A stretch of 5,158 nt of DNA, taken from an uncultured Eubacteriales bacterium. GTDB lineage: Bacteria; Bacillota; Clostridia; Oscillospirales; CAG-272. Within the stretch, counting starts at the first letter, position 1. Every line of letters begins with the position of its first letter. The notes beneath the pieces are model-generated. The model saw only the letters and a program-made list of their open reading frames with translations, did not search any database and was not told where the DNA came from. Positions 1 to 5,158 of this stretch are shown piece after piece. Location of the stretch: contig CABPZV010000150.1 of the NCBI GenBank assembly GCA_902462015.1, positions 1 to 5,158 of the forward strand, given 5' to 3'. Made by a program: the position numbers and the translations under genes.

Positions 1-1844
1 GAAGCGTGGGAGGTTAGTGAGAGTTCAATTTCTTTGTCGTATATTCCAAGCAATTTCTTGTTCCAAAAATCAAATACAAGATATTCTCCATCTTCAATAT
101 GGAGTTCATTCTGAAGATTTACGGTATATTTCGCATCGCAGTCCTGCATATTGAGAAGGTCAAAAACATTCCAGCATTCAAACGCGGTATTAACCGCTAA
201 AGTTACAAAGAAGCGTTTTCCGTCATGTACTGCCTCTCTTACGTCCATGGGGTGGATGTCGAGCGTTGGAAGCGCACGGCGCAGCATTTCGATGCGGTCG
301 GCAGGGAGCTCTGTAAGCTCGTCTCCGAATGTTACGGGCAGACCAAGCAACGAAACTGCCGATACTCTGGATTTTGCTTGTTCAAAGTTGCTGAATTCGG
401 GACGGATTACTACGTTATCAGGATCGCAGTAAAATGATACATTGTGGAAAGAATAGAAACGAAGAGCCCTTTCAACAAAATCACCTATAAAATCACACCA
501 ATGGAAAATATCATTACCTATTCTTGCCGTGTCAGCGACATCCGACAGCATCAGAACCTCTCGGTCGTTTCCTCCGGCACAGGACATCATATAGAAATTG
601 TCGCCGACGACTTCACGTGCTTTAAGGCATATGCGGCGAAGCGCTTCTGTAGAAGTAACTTCAGGATGCTTGAGAACCTCGTGATATGCATCTGCATATC
701 CGACAGTGGTAGGAAGGCAGTCCCATTTTACCGCGTCAAATCCCCAATCTTTAATTTGATTGAAAGCGCGTGGAATTAATTCATTTATTACACGTTCATC
801 TGTAATGTCGAAAAAGTATTTTCCGCACCAGGTTGTACAGTCTGTATAGATACAGTCTTCGAATTCCTTGCAGATTTCAGTAAATCCAGGCTCTATAGTC
901 GGAGCAATCCATAAAACTGGAATAAATCCAAGTTTTTTTATCTCGTCCGACATGTATTTAAATCCATGCGGATATTTTTCTGAATTAGGCTGGAAAAAAC
1001 CGACGTTGTCAGGAGCATTTTCATCTCCGAAATCTCTGTGACACCAATCCCAGTCGATCCATATTGTCTGAGCGCCGTAATCATAGAGAAACTCACGCTG
1101 GAATCTTGCGTTTTTGAGAACTCTTTCTTCGTTTGCTTCAAATTTGATAGAGTACCATGTCATCCATCCTGTATGAGCGGTAGGAAAGGCGTTATTCTTG
1201 TTTATGTAGGAATATTTTGTGCGGAAGCGTGTTTCGTAAACGTGAATAATTGATTCAACGGTAAAGAATCCGCGTGCTTCAAATGTATAACAGCCGTCTG
1301 AGTGGGAAAAACCGAGTTTTCTTCCTCGACTTCCCGAAAAACGGAGAGCCTCGTCACATTTTCGGTCAAACAGGCAATCGTCGATTGTAGATGTAGCGGG
1401 GCCGTACGCCGCGCGCAGATCGTCTGCCGAAATGTCTCGGTCAATGCACATTGCGAAACAGTCTTCAACATTTCCGAAGTGAACATTACCGGAAATAACA
1501 GCGGTGATTCCTTCGGGAAGAAATTCTGATTCGGCCTCAATTCGGTCACGTTTGACGCGGAATGTGAAATTTGTCTGTTCTGCAAATCCCTCCGGAGCAT
1601 CTGTCAGCTCCATTCTAATCATTGAGTAAGTCTCGTGCAGCGGCTGATCCCAAACATATTTTACTGATCCGAAGGAACAGAGATCTGCTATGGTTTTTCC
1701 ATCGGAGTTTTCAAAGCGGACCGAAATATTATCCGCTATTATTCCGCGTCCCTCATAAATGAAACGGGAAAGCCTTGTTTTAGGGTCAATCTGGACTGCA
1801 AGATCAAAATAATTGACATATGTATTATTTCGTTCGTGCTGCAT
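1..1844 (-). CDS. Alpha-galactosidase-like glycoside hydrolase, clan GH-D (GH36/GH27 type), 3' end cut by window edge
   Basis: The frame is open for 614 codons from the ATG at 1844-1842 to the window edge, with no stop. Residues 1 to about 220 resemble the beta-rich N-terminal domain of GH36 enzymes. A (beta/alpha)8 barrel begins at GWMTWY (226-231), a GWxSWY-like signature. WIDWDW follows at 262-267, then KWD at 373-375, where D375 is the predicted nucleophile. SCAGGND (421-427) matches the substrate-binding Cys/Gly-Gly segment, and RIGND (441-445) places the predicted acid/base at D445. CDPDN lies at 473-477. The remainder should be the C-terminal beta domain. Full-length relatives are usually about 650-750 residues, so only a short tail is missing. 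There is no signal peptide, so it is probably cytoplasmic and cleaves terminal alpha-galactosides (melibiose, raffinose type). The start is supported by AAAGGAAA, with AGGA eight bases upstream. Family assignment is firm. The exact substrate is inferred, and alpha-N-acetylgalactosaminidase or another GH-D specificity is possible. Confidence 0.88.
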   Translation of the reverse strand, partial: MQHERNNTYVNYFDLAVQIDPKTRLSRFIYEGRGIIADNISVRFENSDGKTIADLCSFGSVKYVWDQPLHETYSMIRMELTDAPEGFAEQTNFTFRVKRDRIEAESEFLPEGITAVISGNVHFGNVEDCFAMCIDRDISADDLRAAYGPATSTIDDCLFDRKCDEALRFSGSRGRKLGFSHSDGCYTFEARGFFTVESIIHVYETRFRTKYSYINKNNAFPTAHTGWMTWYSIKFEANEERVLKNARFQREFLYDYGAQTIWIDWDWCHRDFGDENAPDNVGFFQPNSEKYPHGFKYMSDEIKKLGFIPVLWIAPTIEPGFTEICKEFEDCIYTDCTTWCGKYFFDITDERVINELIPRAFNQIKDWGFDAVKWDCLPTTVGYADAYHEVLKHPEVTSTEALRRICLKAREVVGDNFYMMSCAGGNDREVLMLSDVADTARIGNDIFHWCDFIGDFVERALRFYSFHNVSFYCDPDNVVIRPEFSNFEQAKSRVSAVSLLGLPVTFGDELTELPADRIEMLRRALPTLDIHPMDVREAVHDGKRFFVTLAVNTAFECWNVFDLLNMQDCDAKYTVNLQNELHIEDGEYLVFDFWNKKLLGIYDKEIELSLTSHA

Positions 1845-1914
1845 AATAATTTTCCTTTCCGATACGGCTGGATACATTTAACCCAATCCTATTTTTTAAT
1901 TTTAATGAGATAAA

Positions 1915-1933
1915 TCTGAAAAATTTTTTCAGA
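1915..1933 (-). repeat. 19-base inverted repeat in the galactosidase leader
   Basis: Read on the minus strand this is TCTG-A6-T5-CAGA, with nine-base arms around one central base. As RNA it could form a hairpin of about seven pairs, or as DNA a protein-binding palindrome. It lies 70 bases before the galactosidase start and immediately downstream of the larger inverted repeat on the transcript. A terminator is unlikely because no U-run follows the stem. The repeat is directly visible; any function is inferred. Confidence 0.5.
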
Positions 1934-1935
1934 CC

Positions 1936-2001
1936 AAAGTTTTGAGCATTTTTCATCAGATAGTCTGTTATTTAATGCAAGATGAAATCGCTCAAAACTT
2001 T
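1936..2001 (-). repeat. Large imperfect inverted repeat in the galactosidase leader
   Basis: Perfect 12-base outer arms (AAAGTTTTGAGC and its complement, at 1936-1947 and 1990-2001) enclose a second matching pair of seven bases (TTTCATC at 1951-1957 and GATGAAA at 1981-1987). The arms are offset by 3 versus 2 unpaired bases and leave a 23-base loop. The structure lies wholly within the predicted untranslated leader, about 90-155 bases before the start codon. It may be an mRNA stem-loop controlling stability or read-through, or a split operator. It has no U-run and matches no riboswitch class I recognise. Confidence 0.6.
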
Positions 2002-2052
2002 AAGTATCTACTAAAGGCATGGTCATGATATGAAAATCTATCTACCGCGTGC

Positions 2053-2081
2053 ATTATATCAGATGACGTCTGCAAAGTCAA
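2053..2081 (-). promoter_or_regulatory. Sigma-A type promoter of the galactosidase gene
   Basis: On the minus strand the -35 box is TTGACT (2081-2076) and the -10 box is TATAAT (2058-2053), separated by 17 bases. A TG one base before the -10 (TGATATAAT) makes it an extended -10. Transcription should begin near 2046, giving a leader of about 200 bases. A T/A-only run at 2084-2115 lies upstream of the -35 and could act as an UP-like element. The spacer contains GACGTC inside a CAGA-N5-TCTG dyad, a plausible repressor site. Confidence 0.8.
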
Positions 2082-2115
2082 TCATTTTTTTATTTTTTTA
2101 AATTTTAAATTTTTA

Positions 2116-2144
2116 TTGACAAAATGGAATATTTGTGCTATTAT
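2116..2144 (+). promoter_or_regulatory. Sigma-A type promoter of the FMN riboswitch-ribU unit
   Basis: The -35 box is the perfect consensus TTGACA (2116-2121), and the -10 box is TATTAT (2139-2144, one mismatch), with a 17-base spacer. Transcription should start near 2151, about 18 bases before the first aptamer helix. It is divergent from the galactosidase promoter. The two -35 boxes are 34 bases apart and share one A/T-only block. Confidence 0.85.
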
Positions 2145-2168
2145 TTTAATAGATAAAGAATACATTTA

Positions 2169-2279
2169 TTCTTCGGGGCAGGGTGTAATTCCCGATCGGC
2201 GGTAAAGTCCGCGAGCGTAGTTATGCGCAGATTTGGTTAGATTCCAAAACCGACAGTTAAAGTCTGGATGAAAGAAGAA
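2169..2279 (+). promoter_or_regulatory. FMN riboswitch aptamer (RFN element)
   Basis: The conserved RFN core is present in order. GGGGCAGGGTG with AATTCCCG lies at 2175-2194. GGCGGTAAAGTCCGCGAG follows at 2198-2215, with GCGG/CCGC as one helix. A short variable arm around GCG...CGC lies at 2213-2229. GATTTGGT...ATTCCAAAACCGACAGT follows at 2230-2257, and AGTCTGGATGAAAGAAGAA closes it. The basal helix is TTCTTC (2169-2174) paired with GAAGAA (2274-2279). This class binds flavin mononucleotide. Its position between a promoter and an intrinsic terminator upstream of ribU shows control by transcription attenuation: FMN-bound RNA should favour termination. Confidence 0.97.
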
Positions 2280-2334
2280 ACGGCATTTATATGCAGAGCT
2301 TTTTCTGTATGTCTGTCATTAATCATCGCTTTCA

Positions 2335-2367
2335 AAAAATCCTCCGGAGAGTGTCCGGAGGATTTTT
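2335..2367 (+). terminator. Riboswitch-controlled intrinsic terminator ahead of ribU
   Basis: A 14-pair perfect stem (2335-2348 with 2354-2367) has the G/C-rich core CCTCCGGA/TCCGGAGG and a five-base loop GAGTG. The 3' arm runs directly into T5. It stands 56 bases after the aptamer and 64 bases before the ribU start, the expected place for the expression platform. A competing structure is possible: GGATGAAAG (2266-2274) could pair with CTTTC (2329-2333) and ATCC (2339-2342), breaking both the aptamer base and the terminator arm. That pairing is inferred. Confidence 0.93.
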
Positions 2368-2430
2368 CTTATATATATATTCTTCGGATACTAAAATTTT
2401 TTTGGTTTAAAACCGGAAAGGAAAAACTTT

Positions 2431-3126
2431 ATGAACAAACTGAAAGAAGAAAATTCGAAGATTCTCCGCGTAGCCATGATAGGAATGCTTTGTGCGCTTG
2501 CGTATATAGCAGTTGCTTTCGGACGAATTCCTGTCGTACTTTTTCTTAAATATGATCCTAAGGATGTAATAATTGCGCTTGGCGGTTTATCGCTTGGACC
2601 GGGTGCGGCCGCGCTTATTTCGGTAATTGTATCTCTCTTGGAAATGATAACGATATCGGATAACGGTATAATCGGATTTCTGATGAACGTTATTTCTACC
2701 TGCTCATTTGCATGTACTGCCGCTATAATATACAAAAAGAAGCACAATTTCACGGGAGCTGTTCTCGGGCTTCTTTCAGGATTGCTTTCGATGATTATAT
2801 TGATGATACTTTGGAATTGGCTTGTTACCCCACTGTATATGGGTGTACCGCGGTCTGCTGTTGTAGATCTTCTTATTCCGGCCTTTCTTCCGTTCAATTT
2901 TGTAAAGGGCGGACTTAATATGTCGCTTACACTCCTTTTGTATAAGCCTATAATGCTTGCTCTGCGCCGTTCGCACCTTCCTCTTTTTGAAAGTATGGAA
3001 TTGTCTGAAGCTTCTTTAAGCCCTTCGGACAAAATGCCTGGTTTCCGTTTTAAAGCGGTATTTGTCGCACTTCCGATTTTAGCGGTCAGTGTTGCAGTTA
3101 TGATTTGGCTTATGACAAATTCGTGA
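2431..3126 (+). CDS. ribU: Riboflavin ECF transporter substrate-binding component RibU
   Basis: The 231-residue membrane protein is the substrate-specific S component of an energy-coupling factor transporter. It binds riboflavin and works with the shared EcfT and EcfA/A' subunits, none of which are encoded in the window. Hydrophobic segments lie near 11-30, 45-72, 78-100, 107-127, 144-156 and 158-178. Family-typical stretches include YDPKDV (41-46), the loop WNWLVTPLYMGVP (128-140) and FLPFNFVKGGLN (152-163). The start has an AAAGGA site (2417-2422) eight bases upstream. Control by the FMN riboswitch strongly supports riboflavin as substrate. Residues 181-231 form a tail with a further hydrophobic helix (about 207-227), beyond the roughly 190-205 residues of characterised RibU proteins. 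It appears monocistronic, since a terminator follows 48 bases after the stop. Confidence 0.94.
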   Translation: MNKLKEENSKILRVAMIGMLCALAYIAVAFGRIPVVLFLKYDPKDVIIALGGLSLGPGAAALISVIVSLLEMITISDNGIIGFLMNVISTCSFACTAAIIYKKKHNFTGAVLGLLSGLLSMIILMILWNWLVTPLYMGVPRSAVVDLLIPAFLPFNFVKGGLNMSLTLLLYKPIMLALRRSHLPLFESMELSEASLSPSDKMPGFRFKAVFVALPILAVSVAVMIWLMTNS

Positions 3127-3173
3127 TAGCTTTGTAAACCTTATACTAAAATGACCGGACATATAAAAACTTG

Positions 3174-3206
3174 TACCCCCTGTATGCTTTAACAGGGGGT
3201 ATTTTT
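3174..3206 (+). terminator. Intrinsic terminator of ribU, possibly bidirectional
   Basis: A perfect ten-pair stem (TACCCCCTGT at 3174-3183 with ACAGGGGGTA at 3192-3201) has an eight-base loop and is followed by T5. It ends ribU transcription. Read on the minus strand, the same stem is followed by CAAGTTTTT, so the U-run begins four bases after the stem. This weaker terminator could serve the genes converging from the right, which show no better candidate in 3207-3366. Confidence 0.9.
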
Positions 3207-3366
3207 ATCAACCAGGACAGTTCATTCAGGGGGAGCGATATGATTAGTTTTTCAACCGATTTTTCAGCTGCTTCAGCAATGACTTGAAACGGCAGTTTTC
3301 ACGGATTGAATTATATACCGGCTGCTCTAAATAATGAGATCTAATAATCAAATTATCTGCTTAATT

Positions 3367-4560
3367 TTAGTGTGTATCTCCGGGATCGTCTGCCGACGAA
3401 ACGTCTTGTGACGGGCTTTCAGCAATCATTTCAGACAGGCCTTTTTCGGAAAGGCGTTTAGCTGAATTTTCGTTGATAATCGCAATAATTACTGCAGTGA
3501 GAGGAATAAAGAAGAGAATTCCGATGATGCCGAAAAGACTTCCGCCGATCAGAGCGGCTACAAGTGTGTAGAGCGCTGAAAGTCCTACGGAATTTCCTAC
3601 AACATGAGGATAGATGAACTGATTTTCAATAAACTGTACGCATAAATAGACGATAACACATAGTATCGCCTTTGAAGGGTCAACGATAAAGGCAAGTAGG
3701 ACGGACACCACGCATGACAGGGTAGCTCCCACGTATGGCAAAAGCGCGCAGAAAGCTGTAATAACACCGACGAGGCTTGCATAAGGCAGACGAAAAACAG
3801 TAAATGCTATAAACATAAGAACGCCGAGAATGATCGCTTCAACGCATTGTCCTGACAAAAACTTTGCAAAGGTTTTTCCGAAAAGCGAACAAAAATAAGT
3901 TATTCTGTCTGCCGCTGGCTTTTTTAAATACGCATAGGCTAAATTTTTTGCCGAGCTGCAAAGATGTTTCTTATCAAGCACCATATAGATTGCTATAATA
4001 ACGGCAAAAATGAAGGATATCGTGATATTTACAGTTGATGATATTACTCCTATAAATGATGACAAAAATGTCGTGATATAGGAAGAGACATTTTTCATAA
4101 GTCCTTCAAGATCTATTTTTGATATTGCTTTGGAAAACCACTCTGTTGAAATTCCTTTTTCGGACATGAATTGAAGTAAATATTGAAGCAAATCCGGAAT
4201 TCTTTTTTCGGCTATGCTGTAAATACTCTGCACAGACTGGACAAGTGCCGGGACAATGAATGCTATGACAAGAGTTATTGCAAGTAGAATGCATATAATT
4301 GTAAAGATAAAGCTTGTAATCAGGACAGTCTTTTCCAAAGGTTTATGTTTTCTCTTATTAAATATTTTTCTGATGATTTTTTCAGTACCGCATACCGGTA
4401 CGCTTATGAATAGTGCGAGTATGGCTCCGACCATAACCGGCATCAGCAGAGACAGAAGGTTCCCGATTATGCTGACCACGGATGAAAAATTCAATAAAAC
4501 TGCAAATATTAACGCTCCGCATATTACAAGTATCAGGTTTTGCTTTAACTTTTTATCCAT
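3367..4560 (-). CDS. AI-2E family transporter (PerM/YdiK/TqsA-like membrane protein)
   Basis: This 397-residue polytopic inner-membrane protein matches the AI-2E exporter family (formerly UPF0118). Hydrophobic segments lie near 8-28, 32-53, 79-104 and 163-193, followed by a block from about 238 to 362. The hydrophilic part at about 106-160 is the usual extracellular or peripheral domain. Family-typical stretches are SGQCVEAIILG (236-246), LLPYVGATLS (273-282) and ENQFIYPHVVGNSVGLS (312-328). The acidic, Ser-rich tail (about 379-397) is probably cytoplasmic. Members have been linked to autoinducer-2 export or to Na+/H+ exchange, so the substrate here cannot be told. It starts three bases after the stop of the upstream alarmone synthetase gene. 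The nearest good ribosome binding site (AAAGGA) is about 17 bases from the ATG, inside the upstream coding end, which suggests translational coupling. The same family also includes sporulation protein YtvI. Confidence 0.88.
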   Translation of the reverse strand: MDKKLKQNLILVICGALIFAVLLNFSSVVSIIGNLLSLLMPVMVGAILALFISVPVCGTEKIIRKIFNKRKHKPLEKTVLITSFIFTIICILLAITLVIAFIVPALVQSVQSIYSIAEKRIPDLLQYLLQFMSEKGISTEWFSKAISKIDLEGLMKNVSSYITTFLSSFIGVISSTVNITISFIFAVIIAIYMVLDKKHLCSSAKNLAYAYLKKPAADRITYFCSLFGKTFAKFLSGQCVEAIILGVLMFIAFTVFRLPYASLVGVITAFCALLPYVGATLSCVVSVLLAFIVDPSKAILCVIVYLCVQFIENQFIYPHVVGNSVGLSALYTLVAALIGGSLFGIIGILFFIPLTAVIIAIINENSAKRLSEKGLSEMIAESPSQDVSSADDPGDTH

Positions 4561-4563
4561 AAT

Positions 4564-5158
4564 TTAAAAAGACCGTATCCTTTCTTCAGTATTTTTCTCA
4601 ATTGTTGCTTTAATTTGCTGCATTTTCAGGTCAAGCAATGCGCTGGTTTCTGCACATTCCTTGAGATCCTTTGCGGTACTTTTCAAAATTTCATCCGATA
4701 GATTTTTCTTATAGCGAAGACGATGCTCGATATTTGCCCAGAATTCCATAGCAATTGTTCTGAACTGTACTTCGACCTTCATACTTCGTTTACCCTGCTG
4801 TAAAAAGATTGGAATTTCAACGATAAGGTGAAGGCTTCTGTAGCCGTTTTCTTTAGGCTTTATTATGTAATCCTTTTTTTCGATGACTTTAATATCATCC
4901 TGTTTGCTAAAACATTCAGCAAGCATGTAAATATCGTCTATGAATGAGCAGATAACGCGGACGCCTGCGATGTCATATATATTGCTTTCGACGGATTCAA
5001 TCGTCATTGGCAGCCCCTTACGTATCATTTTTTCTGTTATACTTTCTATAGACTTGAGCCGCGTGCGGATGTTTTCAATTGGATTTCGTTCATGATGAAG
5101 AGAAAATTGTTCGTTAAGTACTTTAAATTTGGTTTCAACCTCAAGAATAGCGCAGCGA
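4564..5158 (-). CDS. relQ: Small alarmone synthetase, RelQ/YjbM-like GTP pyrophosphokinase, 5' end cut by window edge
   Basis: An open frame of 197 residues enters from the right edge without a start and ends at TAA (4566-4564). The ATG at 5028 is internal, because conserved family sequence precedes it (NPIENIRTRLKSIESITEK, fragment residues 25-43). The protein is a cytosolic single-domain enzyme that moves pyrophosphate from ATP to GDP or GTP, making (p)ppGpp. Visible motifs are the basic ATP-contacting region (R31 to K47), YDIAGVRVICSF (61-72) with the predicted metal-binding D62, DYIIKPKENGYRSLH (96-110) for the GTP base, and VEVQFRTIAMEFWANIEH (128-145) with catalytic E129. The D62-E129 distance of 67 equals the D72-E139 pair I recall for B. 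subtilis SAS1, suggesting only about ten N-terminal residues are missing. There is no HD hydrolase or TGS/ACT region up to the stop, which excludes long RelA/SpoT. It probably shares a transcript with the AI-2E gene. Confidence 0.92.
   Translation of the reverse strand, partial: RCAILEVETKFKVLNEQFSLHHERNPIENIRTRLKSIESITEKMIRKGLPMTIESVESNIYDIAGVRVICSFIDDIYMLAECFSKQDDIKVIEKKDYIIKPKENGYRSLHLIVEIPIFLQQGKRSMKVEVQFRTIAMEFWANIEHRLRYKKNLSDEILKSTAKDLKECAETSALLDLKMQQIKATIEKNTEERIRSF

Noticed and set aside
151..1600. Several short open frames on both strands within 1-1600
   Set aside because: All overlap the continuous 614-codon galactosidase frame with catalytic motifs, so they are shadows.
2369..2380. 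TATATATATAT tract as a possible -10 region for ribU
   Set aside because: No -35 box lies at the right distance, because the space upstream is the terminator stem. The tract is ordinary A/T-rich sequence between terminator and gene.
2268..2549. Plus-strand open frame starting inside the FMN aptamer (93 codons)
   Set aside because: Its ATG lies in the conserved GGATGAAAGA of the riboswitch, and the frame runs through the terminator stem and out of frame into ribU. It has no ribosome binding site.
2391..3032. A 213-codon minus-strand open frame opposite ribU
   Set aside because: It is fully antisense to a clearly recognisable RibU gene, covers the riboswitch unit's ribosome binding site, and encodes nothing I recognise. 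It is a codon-bias shadow.
3240..3287. A 15-codon plus-strand open frame after a GGGGGAG motif
   Set aside because: The ribosome-binding-like motif is only four bases from the ATG, the peptide is unremarkable, it follows a strong terminator, and no promoter is evident.
3143..3292. A minus-strand open stretch of about 50 codons without an ATG (reads ...FQVIAEAAEKSVEKLI...)
   Set aside because: It looks protein-like over a short stretch and could be a gene remnant. However, it has no start codon or ribosome binding site, and it runs through the terminator stem at 3174-3206. There is too little evidence to call a pseudogene.
4564..5028. Treating the ATG at 5028 as the start of the alarmone synthetase
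   Set aside because: Conserved RelQ sequence continues in the same frame upstream to the window edge, and no ribosome binding site precedes this ATG. The true start lies outside the window.
1..5158. CRISPR array, insertion sequence, tRNA, rRNA or phage genes
   Set aside because: No regularly spaced repeats, transposase-like frames, terminal inverted repeats with target duplications, or tRNA/rRNA signatures were seen on either strand.

Overview
The window looks like chromosomal DNA from a low-to-moderate GC Gram-positive bacterium (Bacillota, most likely a gut-type Clostridia). The indications are near-consensus sigma-A promoters with T-rich flanks, AGGA-type ribosome binding sites eight bases from the starts, an FMN riboswitch in front of an ECF riboflavin S component (RibU), and a RelQ-type small alarmone synthetase. 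These are family-level arguments, and the species cannot be named from the sequence.

Layout. Bases 1-1844 (minus strand) hold most of a clan GH-D (GH36/GH27-like) alpha-galactosidase gene, cut at its 3' end by the window edge. Its promoter lies at 2081-2053, so the message has an untranslated leader of about 200 bases containing two inverted repeats. Bases 2116-3126 (plus strand) hold a complete regulated unit: a consensus promoter, an FMN riboswitch aptamer, an intrinsic terminator, then ribU. The two promoters are divergent and share an A/T-only block. A strong stem-loop at 3174-3206 ends ribU and probably also the unit converging from the right. Bases 3367-5158 (minus strand) carry two closely packed genes: a RelQ-like (p)ppGpp synthetase, cut at its 5' end by the window edge, and three bases downstream an AI-2E family membrane protein. 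Bases 3207-3366 contain no supported gene.

How the parts work together. RibU captures riboflavin, and the riboswitch reads the FMN made from it and stops transcription when FMN is sufficient: a closed feedback loop. The galactosidase is an intracellular sugar-cleaving enzyme with no transporter or regulator visible in the window. The alarmone synthetase and the permease probably share one transcript. I see no mobile element, CRISPR array, tRNA or rRNA. Each gene belongs to a recognisable family. The least explained parts are the long structured leader of the galactosidase gene, with a repeated motif 105 bases apart, and the pairing of an alarmone synthetase with an AI-2E permease.
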